Shown: positions 16,564 to 26,071, counted from the stretch's first letter. The stretch is 56,186 nucleotides of DNA from Flavobacteriaceae bacterium (GCA_009827225.1 WUAI01000020.1:1-56186); one strand, 5' to 3'. The notes: generated by a model not told the origin, from the letters alone. Translations and numbers: made by a program.

Positions 16564-17712
16564 ATGAGAAAGTTGAAGAAGTCGATCGTTTGGATTCTTG
16601 GAATAATGTTGTTGGTTTGGGGTGCATTATATGCTACCGATTATGATTATTTGCTTAAAGGAGTTCGAGTTGTTTACCTAACTGGCCATGACACCGCTTT
16701 TATCGATGACCATGAGTATTTTGAGAACGAAGTGATCCCCGAAAGTAATAGTCCGCAACCCTGGGCATTACACTCCGATTATAACACCGTAGAGGCAACT
16801 TCAAAATTAAACGAACTGAATAGTGAGTTCGGAACAGTAGCTTATCTCATTATTAAAAATGACAGTTTGTGGTATGAAAATTACGCCGAAGGCTATGGAA
16901 CAGAGTCGCAAACAAATTCATTTTCGATGGCCAAGAGTGTGACAAGTGCCCTGATGGGAAAAGCAATTGAAGATGGGTATATGAAAGGGCTTGATCAAAA
17001 AGTTGGAGACTTTATCGATGCATACAAAGACACGGATTTAACTGTTGGAGACCTCTCTTCCATGTCATCCGGACTGGACTGGGACGAGGATTATAAAAAT
17101 CCTTTCGGTGTAACGGCCAGAGCCAATTATGATGACGATTTAGCAGAGTGTATCTTAAACCAAAAAGTGATAGAGACACCCGGGCAATCTTATAAATACC
17201 TTAGCGGAAACACCCAGCTTTTAGGAATGACGGTCGAAGCCGCCACAAATAAGAAACTCGCCGTTTACCTTTCCGAAAGCTTTTGGCAGCCTATGGGATT
17301 TGAGCAACCTGCTCTCTGGCAAGTGGACGATGAAGACAATAAGTTAGTGAAAGCCTTTTGCTGTATAGGCAGTAATGCTCGTGATTTTGCCAGGTTTGGT
17401 AAACTATACAAGGATCACGGAAAATGGAACGGAAAGCAACTTCTGGATTCGGCCTTTGTGGCAAAATCCATAAAGCCCCGGTTTTCGGAGAGCCCGGAAT
17501 ACGGCTACGGATTTTGGCTTAGTAACCATTTAAATAAGGAGATATTTGTCATGAGAGGGATGTTGGGTCAATACGTGATCACGGTTCCCGAGGATAACGT
17601 GATAATTGTACGACTCGGACATCAGAAGGGAGCAAAAACCGAAGACCCTTTCTCGCATGATTTTTATGAATATATAGAAGAGGCATACAAGATGTTGGAA
17701 GGAAACTCCTAG
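16564..17712 (+). CDS. serine hydrolase, beta-lactamase class C/penicillin-binding family
   Basis: This 382-residue protein has an N-terminal membrane anchor or signal sequence (SIVWILGIMLLVWGALYATD) and a beta-lactamase/transpeptidase-like domain. The SxxK motif is S121-MA-K124 in NSFSMAKSVTSA, and the second motif is in SYKYLSGN (Y212). Family members include esterases, DD-peptidases and 6-aminohexanoate hydrolases, so the substrate is unknown. Export to the periplasm is predicted. It begins nine bases after the methyltransferase gene and may share its transcript. Confidence 0.88.
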   Translation: MRKLKKSIVWILGIMLLVWGALYATDYDYLLKGVRVVYLTGHDTAFIDDHEYFENEVIPESNSPQPWALHSDYNTVEATSKLNELNSEFGTVAYLIIKNDSLWYENYAEGYGTESQTNSFSMAKSVTSALMGKAIEDGYMKGLDQKVGDFIDAYKDTDLTVGDLSSMSSGLDWDEDYKNPFGVTARANYDDDLAECILNQKVIETPGQSYKYLSGNTQLLGMTVEAATNKKLAVYLSESFWQPMGFEQPALWQVDDEDNKLVKAFCCIGSNARDFARFGKLYKDHGKWNGKQLLDSAFVAKSIKPRFSESPEYGYGFWLSNHLNKEIFVMRGMLGQYVITVPEDNVIIVRLGHQKGAKTEDPFSHDFYEYIEEAYKMLEGNS

Positions 17713-17754
17713 AATTATTGTATTTTTAAATTCCTCCCTTCCTAATTTCATATT

Positions 17755-18468
17755 ATGTTACACAACATCCAATTGGAACATATCCTCTTTCTGGATATCG
17801 AAACTGTACCCCAATTTGAACATTACGAGGAGTTATCCGAAACTGCTAAAACTCTTTGGGAACTAAAAACGAAATATCAGCGCAAAGACGAATTCAGCCC
17901 AGCGGAATTCTATGACCGTGCCGGTATCTGGGCTGAATTTGGAAAAATTATTTGTATCTCGGCCGGATTCTTCAAAATGAACGGAGATCAAAGAAATTTT
18001 AGAGTCACAAGTTTTCATGGAGAAGAAACTCAAATTCTCAACGATCTAAAGAATCTCATCGAAACCCATTTTAATCGTCCGCGTCATTTGCTTTGTGCGC
18101 ACAACGGTAAGGAATTTGATTTCCCATATATCGCGAGACGGATGATCATCCACGGAATTAAACTACCATTTAAGCTGAATCTTTTTGGGAAAAAACCCTG
18201 GGAAGTACCACATCTTGATACCATGGAACTATGGAAGTTCGGGGACTACAAAACTTTCACTTCTTTAAAACTCATGGCCCATGTGCTGGACATCCCCTCT
18301 CCAAAGGAAGATATTGATGGTAGCGAAGTACGGGACGTTTATTACCAGGATGGTGATATGGATCGCATTATCCGATATTGTGAAAAAGATACGGTTACCG
18401 TGGCACAAATTCTACTAAAACTAAGGAATGAAACGATTCTCGACGAGTCCGAAATTCTTTCGGTTTGA
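17755..18468 (+). CDS. PolB-like 3'-5' exonuclease (DEDDy)
   Basis: This 237-residue protein matches stand-alone exonuclease domains related to the proofreading domain of family B DNA polymerases. The DEDDy residues are visible: D14 and E16 in FLDIETVP, D122 in CAHNGKEFDFPYIARRM, and Y208/D212 in RYCEKDTVTV. Such proteins probably trim single-stranded DNA or RNA 3' ends, and their biological role in Bacteroidota is not settled. No polymerase domain is attached. A hairpin at 18511 follows. Confidence 0.85.
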   Translation: MLHNIQLEHILFLDIETVPQFEHYEELSETAKTLWELKTKYQRKDEFSPAEFYDRAGIWAEFGKIICISAGFFKMNGDQRNFRVTSFHGEETQILNDLKNLIETHFNRPRHLLCAHNGKEFDFPYIARRMIIHGIKLPFKLNLFGKKPWEVPHLDTMELWKFGDYKTFTSLKLMAHVLDIPSPKEDIDGSEVRDVYYQDGDMDRIIRYCEKDTVTVAQILLKLRNETILDESEILSV

Positions 18469-18510
18469 AATAGCACCACTGCTTTTTTTTCAGTGATTAG
18501 TTCAACTAAA

Positions 18511-18541
18511 AAATCCGCCTCACAAATCGCAAGGCGGATTT
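18511..18541. terminator. bidirectional hairpin terminator
   Basis: AAATCCGCCT pairs perfectly with AGGCGGATTT across an 11-base loop, between convergent genes (exonuclease and M4 protease). A-runs flank the left arm and T-runs the right, so it can end transcription from both sides. Confidence 0.8.
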
Positions 18542-18561
18542 AATTTCAGTAAAATAATGAT

Positions 18562-21500
18562 TTATTCTTTTATAAATCGTTCTACAAATTTTCCGGTTTC
18601 CGTGTTGATTTGAATGATATACATTCCGCTTTCCAACGCAGCCACATCTATGGTGTTCGAATAATCTCCAGCGCGGACAACCTGTCCTACAAGATTATAG
18701 ATGACATAGTCTGTCGCGGTGGTTCCCAGAACATCAGCATTCAATACATTTCCACGAACGGGGTTCGGATACAGGTTTAATTGACTATCCGAATTAATTG
18801 TCTCGCCTCCAACAATTCCATTGAACGGAGCAGTCGAGGTGACCGAAATATTGTCAATGGCTATATCTGCTTGCCAGGTGGAACCCGTAACACGGTTGAA
18901 TCTCAGTTGAACCCCTCCACCCACGTAGGCGGAAATATCCACATTGGCGGTAAACCAAGAGTTGCCTTTGTTTCCGGATTCATTCCAGATACTGGTCCAG
19001 GTAGCCCCATCATCATCACTTATTTCAAGATCGATGGTCCCCATATTATTCGAACCATACATGTGATAATTGAAACTGAAAGTCGCACTTCCCGCACCAC
19101 TTAAATCATAACAAGGAGAATTGATAATCGCTTGCTTGTTAGGATAACCTGTACCGTTTCCGGAAGCTTCCACATAAATGTACCATGACCCCGGAGATCC
19201 GCTTGAAGGTCCGGTTCCATTGGAAGGTGTTCCTCCCGAGTCTCTGGTCCAGTTAATATCGTCGGCCGTAGACTGCGTCCATGCTCCAATAGAACCTTCG
19301 AAACTCTCTGTATAAGGAAGTGCCACTCCACCGGAACAACCACTACCTCCGCCTCCACCACTGGTGGAAACTCCTACACCGTCAATGGCAATATCTGCTT
19401 GCCAGGTAGATCCTGTAGTGCGATTAAACCTCAGCTGAATACTTCCACCCACATAGGCTGCGAGATCAATGTTCGCGCTGAGCCATGAATTACCCTGGTT
19501 TCCAGATCGACTCCACAGATTTGTCCAGGTAGCACCGTCATCATCACTGGCCTCCACAAGGAAACTTCCCATATCGTTAGAACCGTACATATGATAATTA
19601 AAGTTGAAGCTGGCTGTCGACTCACCGCTTAGATCAAAGCAAGGAGAATTCAGGATGGCTTGTTTATTGGGATATCCGGTTCCGTTTCCGGAAGCTTCCA
19701 CATAAAGATACCAGTTCCCTGGTGATCCACTTGATGGGCCGGTGTTATTGGAAGGTGTCCCTCCGGAGTCCCTTGTCCAATTTATATCATCTCCTGTTGT
19801 GTTCGTCCATGCACCCAATCCACTTTCAAAACTCTCGCTGTATGGATACGAAGTTATTCCGCCGGAACATCCTCCGCCACCGCCACCTCCGGTAGTGGTT
19901 ACATTAGCGGTATTACTGAAAGCCGAATTGTTCCCGGCCGCATCGAATGCGCGGACCTGGAAAGAATAACTAGTCCCTGCCGTTAGCCCGGTAATATTGG
20001 CTGAAGTGCCTGTCACAGTTCCAATGCTGGAACCTCCTTCAAATACCTCATAACCAGTAACTCCCACATTATCTGTCGAAGCATTCCAGCTCAAATTGGT
20101 GGTAGTATCTGTAGTTCCTGAAGCCGTTAAGCTTGTAGGAGCAGATGGAGGTTGAGTATCGGGAGGAGTTCCACCTAAATCGACCGTATAATCTTCCACT
20201 TCACCATAAGTGAAAGACTCACACTCGGTCGGGATGGCATTATACTTCATCGAAACTCTCATCCGAGTCGTGGTAGCACTTGCCGAAGTTGGAACCGTGA
20301 ATGATCCGCTCACCGGAGTAGTCTGGGTTGGAGATTGCGTCCAAACCTGTTCGCCGGCATCCGAAAAGTCATTATCGCCATTATAATCGATCCACACAGA
20401 ATACCCCTCATTATACACTGTGCCTGTCCAGGTTGGTGTAACCGTAATGGTATAAGAAGACCCCTTGGCAAGTGTGGCAGAAATATTGGTGAAATCTGAA
20501 TAGAATTGTGCTCCTGAAGAATTATCAATCGTATTCAATTGTACCCGACTAATATATTCATCATTTACATTGGTACTGGCTGAAGCACAGTAGTTGCTTC
20601 CACCACCTCCGCCATATGCAGCTCCTACACCTACCGCATGCCAGGCATTGGTTACCGCCTGTTCTTCCGCACCACCTGCGCCATAAAGGTCGATGGCCGA
20701 TTGGATGGCGGCTGCCCGCGCATCAGCGAATGTGGAATTGGCAGACAGATACACACTTAATGTACGGTACGAAATCGCGGCCGATTTGTTCATTCCTATA
20801 CCTGACACGTTGAAGGCATTCCCAATATCATTGGTTCCGCTTCCTCCTTCAACCGAAAGATAGAACCAATAATTGAGTACTCCAGAGTTGGTATGCACTC
20901 CGCAATAATCGTTGAACTGAGTAGGTGTCCCACAATTGGGATTGATCCAATAAGAACCGCCATAAGTATCCGGTTGTCCTAAAGACGTCGGATTACTCAT
21001 GGATCGCAAAGCAGCAGAACCACTTCTTCGATCTATCTCATCCCCGATCAGCCAAATGGCATTCGTTGGATTCGTGTCGCTGCCATTACCTTTGGCATAG
21101 TGCTCCACAGCAGCTCCCCAAATATCAGAGAAACCTTCGTTTAGAGCTCCCGACTCACGCTGATATGCCAGGTTTGCGGTAAATGTTGTAACCGCGTGAC
21201 CAATTTCATGGGCTGCAACATCAATAGAAGTGAGTGCATCGAACCCGTTACAACCTTCGTTCACACAAGAGCCGTCTCCATAAGACATGACCGATCCGTT
21301 CCAGAAGGCATTGTTGTAATTATTATCCACATGCACATAACTGCGAATCTGGGCACCGGCATTATTATAACTGTCACGATTGTGTTCCGTTAAGAAATAA
21401 TCGTAAGTCATCATCGCACCCCAATGAGCATCCAGTGCCGCATTGTCTTTAGCAGAATTGTTGTGTTCCGCAGAAGTCCAGTTGTTATCATTATCCGTAA

Positions 21501-22437
21501 ACTGAGCGTAGTTGCTTACGTAAGGGTAATTGCTTCCTGGGGCTTGGTTGAGAGCATCACGTGTGTACACGCTTCTTCCAAGGTCCTCAAGAATATAATT
21601 GCTGCCACTTAGTCGGGTTTCGATCGTGCGACTTCCGCTATAACGGGTAGCCGCGGTTCCCGCCACTAAGAAATCGAAGTTTTCGTTTTCGAGTCGTTTA
21701 CAATACTCTTCTTCGGTTTCTACGGAAAAAGAACGGGTGCCAATATGCCCGAATTCTGCTGCGTGCTTTATGATGGCATCATAGAAAACGGCCTGCCCAG
21801 TCCTGGCATCGATATAAAGATTTCCACGACTGATGGGATTGGTGGCAAACATGTCGAACTTATATGCCAAGAAGTACTGATTAACATCAGCCACATTTCT
21901 TCCGCTATCAAAATTAGGCAGGATTACAAGTTCACCTTGTGGTTTTTTGTAGTCATCCATTTCTCTAGCCGCCTCAGGATACTCCCACATATAATTCTGG
22001 GCTCCGATATGGCTTACTGCTTTGTTAAAGGCTTGTTGGTTACTAAGTCTAGGTGTTATATCAAATTCTTCTATGGGATAAAACTCACTGTTTAGTGACT
22101 CGATTCTATCTCCTTTGCTGTGAAACGTAACGGTACCAAATTCAACTTTAATTCCTTGATAGAATTGCTGCATTCTTTGGTGTGTAAAACCTAATTGGTC
22201 TTGAAATTGATGGGTGGTCAAAAAGGAATTTTGGGGTGAGAGGGAGAATAATTCCTGGAATAGCTGGGGAGTGTTTTGAAGGCTGTAGGTTTGCGTTTCG
22301 TTCAAAACCATCAAACTAGGTGGTTTCTTGACGTTCAATTTCTCATCGGTTTTGTTTTGGGACAAAACCTGTGAAAACCCATACGAACTAATTGCTAATG
22401 AGAATAATAGCAAATAGAACTTTTTAATGTTTCTCAT
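18562..22437 (-). CDS. secreted M4 (thermolysin-type) metalloprotease with GEVED, FN3, two MAM-like and T9SS sorting domains
   Basis: This 1291-residue exoenzyme has a signal peptide (1-22), then an FTP/PepSY-type propeptide (about 50-225). The M4 catalytic domain runs about 240-610 with HEIGH (H410, E411, H414), the third zinc ligand in GALNEGFSD (430-438), and the acid-base His in VHTNSG. Next come a GEVED domain (about 630-755), a fibronectin type III domain (about 765-850), two MAM-like jelly-roll repeats (857-1028 and 1033-1203) joined by Gly-rich linkers, and a T9SS type A sorting domain from about 1220 (LNLYPNPVRG). It should be carried across the outer membrane by the gliding-linked type IX system and digest external protein. 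The two MAM copies are nearly the same in sequence. Confidence 0.94.
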   Translation of the reverse strand: MRNIKKFYLLLFSLAISSYGFSQVLSQNKTDEKLNVKKPPSLMVLNETQTYSLQNTPQLFQELFSLSPQNSFLTTHQFQDQLGFTHQRMQQFYQGIKVEFGTVTFHSKGDRIESLNSEFYPIEEFDITPRLSNQQAFNKAVSHIGAQNYMWEYPEAAREMDDYKKPQGELVILPNFDSGRNVADVNQYFLAYKFDMFATNPISRGNLYIDARTGQAVFYDAIIKHAAEFGHIGTRSFSVETEEEYCKRLENENFDFLVAGTAATRYSGSRTIETRLSGSNYILEDLGRSVYTRDALNQAPGSNYPYVSNYAQFTDNDNNWTSAEHNNSAKDNAALDAHWGAMMTYDYFLTEHNRDSYNNAGAQIRSYVHVDNNYNNAFWNGSVMSYGDGSCVNEGCNGFDALTSIDVAAHEIGHAVTTFTANLAYQRESGALNEGFSDIWGAAVEHYAKGNGSDTNPTNAIWLIGDEIDRRSGSAALRSMSNPTSLGQPDTYGGSYWINPNCGTPTQFNDYCGVHTNSGVLNYWFYLSVEGGSGTNDIGNAFNVSGIGMNKSAAISYRTLSVYLSANSTFADARAAAIQSAIDLYGAGGAEEQAVTNAWHAVGVGAAYGGGGGSNYCASASTNVNDEYISRVQLNTIDNSSGAQFYSDFTNISATLAKGSSYTITVTPTWTGTVYNEGYSVWIDYNGDNDFSDAGEQVWTQSPTQTTPVSGSFTVPTSASATTTRMRVSMKYNAIPTECESFTYGEVEDYTVDLGGTPPDTQPPSAPTSLTASGTTDTTTNLSWNASTDNVGVTGYEVFEGGSSIGTVTGTSANITGLTAGTSYSFQVRAFDAAGNNSAFSNTANVTTTGGGGGGGCSGGITSYPYSESFESGLGAWTNTTGDDINWTRDSGGTPSNNTGPSSGSPGNWYLYVEASGNGTGYPNKQAILNSPCFDLSGESTASFNFNYHMYGSNDMGSFLVEASDDDGATWTNLWSRSGNQGNSWLSANIDLAAYVGGSIQLRFNRTTGSTWQADIAIDGVGVSTSGGGGGSGCSGGVALPYTESFEGSIGAWTQSTADDINWTRDSGGTPSNGTGPSSGSPGSWYIYVEASGNGTGYPNKQAIINSPCYDLSGAGSATFSFNYHMYGSNNMGTIDLEISDDDGATWTSIWNESGNKGNSWFTANVDISAYVGGGVQLRFNRVTGSTWQADIAIDNISVTSTAPFNGIVGGETINSDSQLNLYPNPVRGNVLNADVLGTTATDYVIYNLVGQVVRAGDYSNTIDVAALESGMYIIQINTETGKFVERFIKE

Positions 22438-22472
22438 AGTTCTGTTGAATTAAATTAAAAAATAAGTAAACA

Positions 22473-22494
22473 ATTATGTTAATTAATGCATAAT
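22473..22494. promoter_or_regulatory. AT-rich dyad upstream of the M4 protease gene
   Basis: ATTATG and CATAAT form inverted arms around a TTAATTAA core in the 214-base AT-rich region between the divergent M4 protease and ABC ATPase genes. Chance occurrence is quite possible in such AT-rich DNA. Confidence 0.2.
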
Positions 22495-22638
22495 CTTCAA
22501 CTAAATAACCATTTTTATGAGAATAATCAAATTTTATTCGATCAACTACATTAAGAATTTATTAACAATTTTATTCTTACAAATGAAAATGCAGGTTTAC
22601 AGAGAATTCCTATAAGGAGATCCTAATCCATTTTCCAG

Positions 22639-22646
22639 TATCTTTG
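22639..22646 (+). promoter_or_regulatory. candidate -7 element for the ABC ATPase gene
   Basis: TATCTTTG matches TAnnTTTG exactly and ends five bases before the ATG at 22652, which predicts a leaderless or nearly leaderless transcript. No -33 TTTG is found at the usual distance. Confidence 0.4.
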
Positions 22647-22651
22647 TGTGA

Positions 22652-24343
22652 ATGAGTAAAACATCTCTTCTTTCTGTTAGAAATCTCAAAATTTCATTTG
22701 GTAAAAAGAACAGCCGGCAGGAAGTAATACACGACATTTCGTTTACTGTGGCCCCCAATCGAATAGTGGGAATCGTTGGGGAATCTGGCTCTGGGAAATC
22801 GGTGACCTCTTTAGCAATAATGAAACTCATCCCGTCCAGGAATTCCGAAATAAACGGTCAGATTCTTTTCGAAGATCAGGATCTGTTGAAGTATTCAGAA
22901 AAAGAAATGCAAAGGGTTCGGGGGAAGGAAATCGCCATGATTTTCCAGGAACCCATGAGCGCATTGAATCCATCTTTGAAATGTGGATTTCAGGTAATGG
23001 AAATATTAATGCAGCACGAGGGGATGAACCGTTCCCAAGCAAAAAAAGAAACCCTCGAATTGTTTCAAAAGGTGCGTCTTCCCAGGGTGAACCAAATCTT
23101 TCAAAGTTACCCGCATCAAATCAGTGGTGGGCAAATGCAGCGCGTCATGATTGCAATGGCCATTGCATGCAAACCAAAATTATTGATCGCCGATGAGCCT
23201 ACCACGGCCTTGGACGTTACCGTTCAGAAAGAAATAATCGAACTGCTAAAAGAGCTTCAGAAGGAAACAAAAATGAGCCTGATATTTATCTCGCACGACC
23301 TTAGCCTGGTTTCAGAAATTGCGCAGGATGTAATCGTAATGTACCAGGGCGACATAGTGGAACAGGATACCGCAGAGAAAGTTTTCAAAACTCCGGAAGC
23401 TAAATATACGAAGGCACTTCTGGCCTCACGCCCTACCATGGAATACCGTTTGAAGCGGCTCCCTACGATTGCCTCGTTGGCTGATGACAGCTTTGAAAAG
23501 GAGATCATGACACACGAACAACGAGCGTTTCGGCATAAAAATATTTATACCAAAGCCCCTCTGCTTGAAGTTAGAAATATAGAGAAACATTATCTGTCGA
23601 AAGCCGGATTATTTCAAGGAAAAGAAGTAGTAAAAGCTGTGGACGATGTTAGTTTTCGGATCTATGAAGGCGAGACTGTCGGCTTAGTGGGTGAGTCGGG
23701 TTGTGGAAAATCTACTTTAGGAAAAACGATTTTACAGTTAGAAAAAGCGACGGCTGGTCATGTGATTTATCGTGGGACCGATCTTACTGAACTATCTAAA
23801 ACGGAAGTGCGTAAACTTCGAAAAGAAATCCAACTTATTTTTCAAGACCCTTATTCCTCGCTCAACCCCAGAATCCCAATTGGTAAAGCGCTCACAGAGC
23901 CCATGAAGGTGCATGGAATTGGCAGTTCTGAAAGGGACCGAAAGAAACGAGCAATTGAACTGCTCGAAAAAGTAGGATTGACCCCGGATTTCTTCGATCG
24001 TTACCCACATGAATTATCCGGCGGACAACGACAGAGGGTAGGTATTGCCCGGACTATTGCCATGGAACCCAAATTGATTATTTGTGATGAATCGGTCTCC
24101 GCTTTGGATATTTCGGTTCAGGCGCAGGTACTCAATTTGCTCAATGAGCTAAAAGAAGAATTCGGATTTACGTATTTGTTTATTTCACACGACCTGGCAG
24201 TCGTTAAATTTATGTCGGATCAACTACTGGTAATGAACCAGGGTGGCATTGAAGAGATTGGTGATGCCGATGAGATCTACGCCAATCCAAGGAAAGAATA
24301 TACCCAGAAACTAATTGAGGCCATTCCTAGAGGAATCGCATAA
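22652..24343 (+). CDS. fused double ABC-transporter ATPase, dipeptide/oligopeptide (DppD-DppF) type
   Basis: This 563-residue protein has two complete ABC ATPase domains in tandem. The first (about 1-265) has Walker A GESGSGKS and signature ISGGQMQRV; the second (about 305-560) has GESGCGKS and LSGGQRQRV. Each domain has the C-terminal Opp/Dpp-type extension (VEQDTAEKVFKTPEAKYTKALL and the final IYANPRKEYTQKLIEAIP). The two subunits that are separate genes (dppD, dppF) elsewhere are fused here. It energises import of peptides or nickel-like ligands. The permeases and binding protein are not in this window. Confidence 0.92.
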   Translation: MSKTSLLSVRNLKISFGKKNSRQEVIHDISFTVAPNRIVGIVGESGSGKSVTSLAIMKLIPSRNSEINGQILFEDQDLLKYSEKEMQRVRGKEIAMIFQEPMSALNPSLKCGFQVMEILMQHEGMNRSQAKKETLELFQKVRLPRVNQIFQSYPHQISGGQMQRVMIAMAIACKPKLLIADEPTTALDVTVQKEIIELLKELQKETKMSLIFISHDLSLVSEIAQDVIVMYQGDIVEQDTAEKVFKTPEAKYTKALLASRPTMEYRLKRLPTIASLADDSFEKEIMTHEQRAFRHKNIYTKAPLLEVRNIEKHYLSKAGLFQGKEVVKAVDDVSFRIYEGETVGLVGESGCGKSTLGKTILQLEKATAGHVIYRGTDLTELSKTEVRKLRKEIQLIFQDPYSSLNPRIPIGKALTEPMKVHGIGSSERDRKKRAIELLEKVGLTPDFFDRYPHELSGGQRQRVGIARTIAMEPKLIICDESVSALDISVQAQVLNLLNELKEEFGFTYLFISHDLAVVKFMSDQLLVMNQGGIEEIGDADEIYANPRKEYTQKLIEAIPRGIA

Positions 24344-24348
24344 AAAAA

Positions 24349-24376
24349 GCCCGCTCTAACCTCACAAAGAACGGGC
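24349..24376. terminator. probable terminator hairpin after the ABC ATPase gene
   Basis: GCCCGCTCT pairs with AGAACGGGC with one mismatch, across an 11-base loop, five bases after the stop codon. The following plus-strand sequence (CTACCTTTATCTG) is only weakly T-rich. An A-tract before the left arm would act as a U-tract on the minus strand. Confidence 0.5.
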
Positions 24377-24427
24377 CTACCTTTATCTGAATCGTTGCAG
24401 ATTTGGGGTAAAAAGTATTTCAATTTC

Positions 24428-24517
24428 TTACATCAACAAGAAAACTTTCTTGGCGACATAAAACACACTGCGGATCAGTTTTAAAGTATCTCTCAATGTG
24501 TTATTTATTTTTTTCAT
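24428..24517 (-). CDS. possible small basic membrane-associated peptide
   Basis: From an ATG at 24517 the frame encodes 29 residues with a basic amphipathic N-terminus and a hydrophobic end (FYVAKKVFLLM). Bacteroidota lack strong ribosome-binding sites, so the start cannot be checked that way. A chance frame is the default view. Its interest is only that it is alone in a gap with a tandem repeat 56-95 bases upstream. Confidence 0.15.
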   Translation of the reverse strand: MKKINNTLRDTLKLIRSVFYVAKKVFLLM

Positions 24518-24572
24518 AAGTCGGTTGGCACTAGCCATCGATTTGGGAGTACTAAAGTGTAAAAAAAATTCA

Positions 24573-24612
24573 ATTAATTCGATAATACGCACATTAATTC
24601 GATGAAATGCAC
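24573..24612. repeat. two-copy tandem repeat, 20-base unit
   Basis: Units ATTAATTCGATAATACGCAC and ATTAATTCGATGAAATGCAC are adjacent and agree at 17 of 20 positions. The repeat lies 73 bases downstream of the scoB stop codon and upstream of the possible small frame at 24517 on the minus strand. Iterated 20-base units suggest two turns of DNA helix and a protein-binding array. Confidence 0.6.
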
Positions 24613-24685
24613 ATATTTTTAACAATTAATGTAGAAATTAACAAAAATGGACTTGTGAAATGGGCGTAGAAGTATAAAGTGAGTG

Positions 24686-25342
24686 TTAAAATCTCATATC
24701 AGGGATATGCCCTTCTACGATCAGGTCGCCCTCTGTGGCAGCTTGAATTTCTTCAACACTCACTCCGGGTGCCTTCTCTAGCAATCGGAAAGAATTGTTT
24801 TCTATGGACAACACCGCCAGATTGGTAACCACTTTCTTAACACAGTTCACACCGGTGAGCGGCAGTGAACATTTCTTAAGCATCTTAGACTCTCCTGCTT
24901 TGTTGGTATGCATCATGGCTACGATGATATTCTCTGCGGAAGCGACAAGATCCATGGCCCCGCCCATACCCTTGACCATTTTACCCGGTATCTTCCAATT
25001 GGCTATATCTCCGTTTTGTGCTACTTCCATGGCACCCAAAATAGTTAAGTCTACATGCTGGCCTCGTATCATAGAAAAACTGGTAGCGGAATCAAAGAAC
25101 GATGCTCCGGGAAGCGCAGTAATCGTTTGTTTCCCGGCATTGATTAGATCCGGGTCTTCTTCCCCTTCAAATGGAAAGGGGCCCATCCCTAAAACTCCAT
25201 TCTCACTTTGAAATTCAACCTCAATATCATCTCGTACAAAATTCGCCACCAGGGTTGGAATTCCAATCCCGAGATTTACATAGTATCCGTCTTTCACTTC
25301 ACGAGCGATTCGCTTTGCGATCTGATCTTTAGTTAAGGCCAT
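24686..25342 (-). CDS. scoB: succinyl-CoA:3-ketoacid CoA-transferase subunit B
   Basis: This 218-residue beta subunit carries the catalytic glutamate in QSENGVLGMG (E47), which forms the enzyme-CoA thioester. The family end reads GVSVEEIQAATEG. With the alpha subunit it transfers CoA between succinyl-CoA and acetoacetate in ketone-body or leucine catabolism. Its ATG overlaps the scoA stop by one base (TAATG), so the subunits are translated together. Length is normal. Confidence 0.95.
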   Translation of the reverse strand: MALTKDQIAKRIAREVKDGYYVNLGIGIPTLVANFVRDDIEVEFQSENGVLGMGPFPFEGEEDPDLINAGKQTITALPGASFFDSATSFSMIRGQHVDLTILGAMEVAQNGDIANWKIPGKMVKGMGGAMDLVASAENIIVAMMHTNKAGESKMLKKCSLPLTGVNCVKKVVTNLAVLSIENNSFRLLEKAPGVSVEEIQAATEGDLIVEGHIPDMRF

Positions 25343-26043
25343 TAGTCTCTTGTTCTTACGGTTAAATTCTCAATACGCTTTTCATATTTGGCTCCCTGGA
25401 AGATTCTCTGCACGAAGATACCCGGGATATGGATATGGTTCGGATCAAAAGTTCCTGCCGGCACTAATTCCTCAACCTCAGCCACAGTGATATTTGCTGC
25501 CCCAGCCATGTTGGGATTAAAATTTCTTGCCGTTCCTTTAAAGATCAGGTTGCCTGCCGTATCGCCCTTCCAGGCTTTTACAAATCCGAAATCCGCTTTG
25601 AATGCATGTTCTAATATGTGCATTTTACCTTCGAAATCCCGCGATTCCTTTCCTTCAGCGACCTCAGTTCCGTATCCTGCAGGAGTATAGAAAGCCGGTA
25701 TTCCACTTTGCGCCGCTCTGCATCGTGCGGCAAGAGTGCCTTGCGGTATCAGGTCCACTTCCAGTTCTCCACTGAGCATTTGCCGTTCAAACTCAGCATT
25801 TTCCCCAACATAAGAGGAGATCATCTTTTTTATTTGCCGCTGCTGAAGCAATAGTCCCAGGCCAAAATCATCCACACCAGCATTGTTGGAAATACAGGTA
25901 ACACCCTTTACGTTCAAACGCACGAGTTCAGCAATACAATTCTCTGGAATACCACTGAGGCCAAATCCTCCCAGCATAAAAGTCATATTGTCTTTGACTC
26001 CATCGCAGGCGGCTTCAACATTAGGAACTGTCTTTGTAATCAT
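25342..26043 (-). CDS. scoA: succinyl-CoA:3-ketoacid CoA-transferase subunit A
   Basis: This 233-residue alpha subunit has the glycine-rich [16 protein letters not shown] near residue 22, the oxyanion-hole/CoA-binding region [10 protein letters not shown], and the conserved [29 protein letters not shown]. It pairs with ScoB immediately downstream. It is transcribed from its own region after the PBP1A operon's terminator at 26072. Confidence 0.95.
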   Translation of the reverse strand: MITKTVPNVEAACDGVKDNMTFMLGGFGLSGIPENCIAELVRLNVKGVTCISNNAGVDDFGLGLLLQQRQIKKMISSYVGENAEFERQMLSGELEVDLIPQGTLAARCRAAQSGIPAFYTPAGYGTEVAEGKESRDFEGKMHILEHAFKADFGFVKAWKGDTAGNLIFKGTARNFNPNMAGAANITVAEVEELVPAGTFDPNHIHIPGIFVQRIFQGAKYEKRIENLTVRTRD

Positions 26044-26071
26044 GAAAAATAATTTGTTTTAAAAATACAGA

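Larger units (their letters stand above)
24377..24685. other. gene-poor intergenic region (about 310 bases)
   Basis: This stretch between the ABC ATPase and the CoA-transferase holds a two-copy 20-base tandem repeat at 24573-24612 and a weak minus-strand reading frame at 24428-24517 that could encode a 29-residue basic peptide (MKKINNTLRDTLKLIRSVFY...). A longer in-frame version reaches 24625 but its N-terminus runs through the tandem repeat and looks non-coding. I see no tRNA or known RNA in it. Confidence 0.5.

Noticed and set aside
19341-19869. Long repeated DNA inside the M4 gene as a possible CRISPR or transposon repeat
   Set aside because: The repeats are in-frame duplicated protein domains separated by a coding linker; there are no short regularly spaced repeats.
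24428-24625. 65-residue minus-strand frame
   Set aside because: Its first half runs through a DNA tandem repeat and lacks coding character; at most the last 29 residues might be real.
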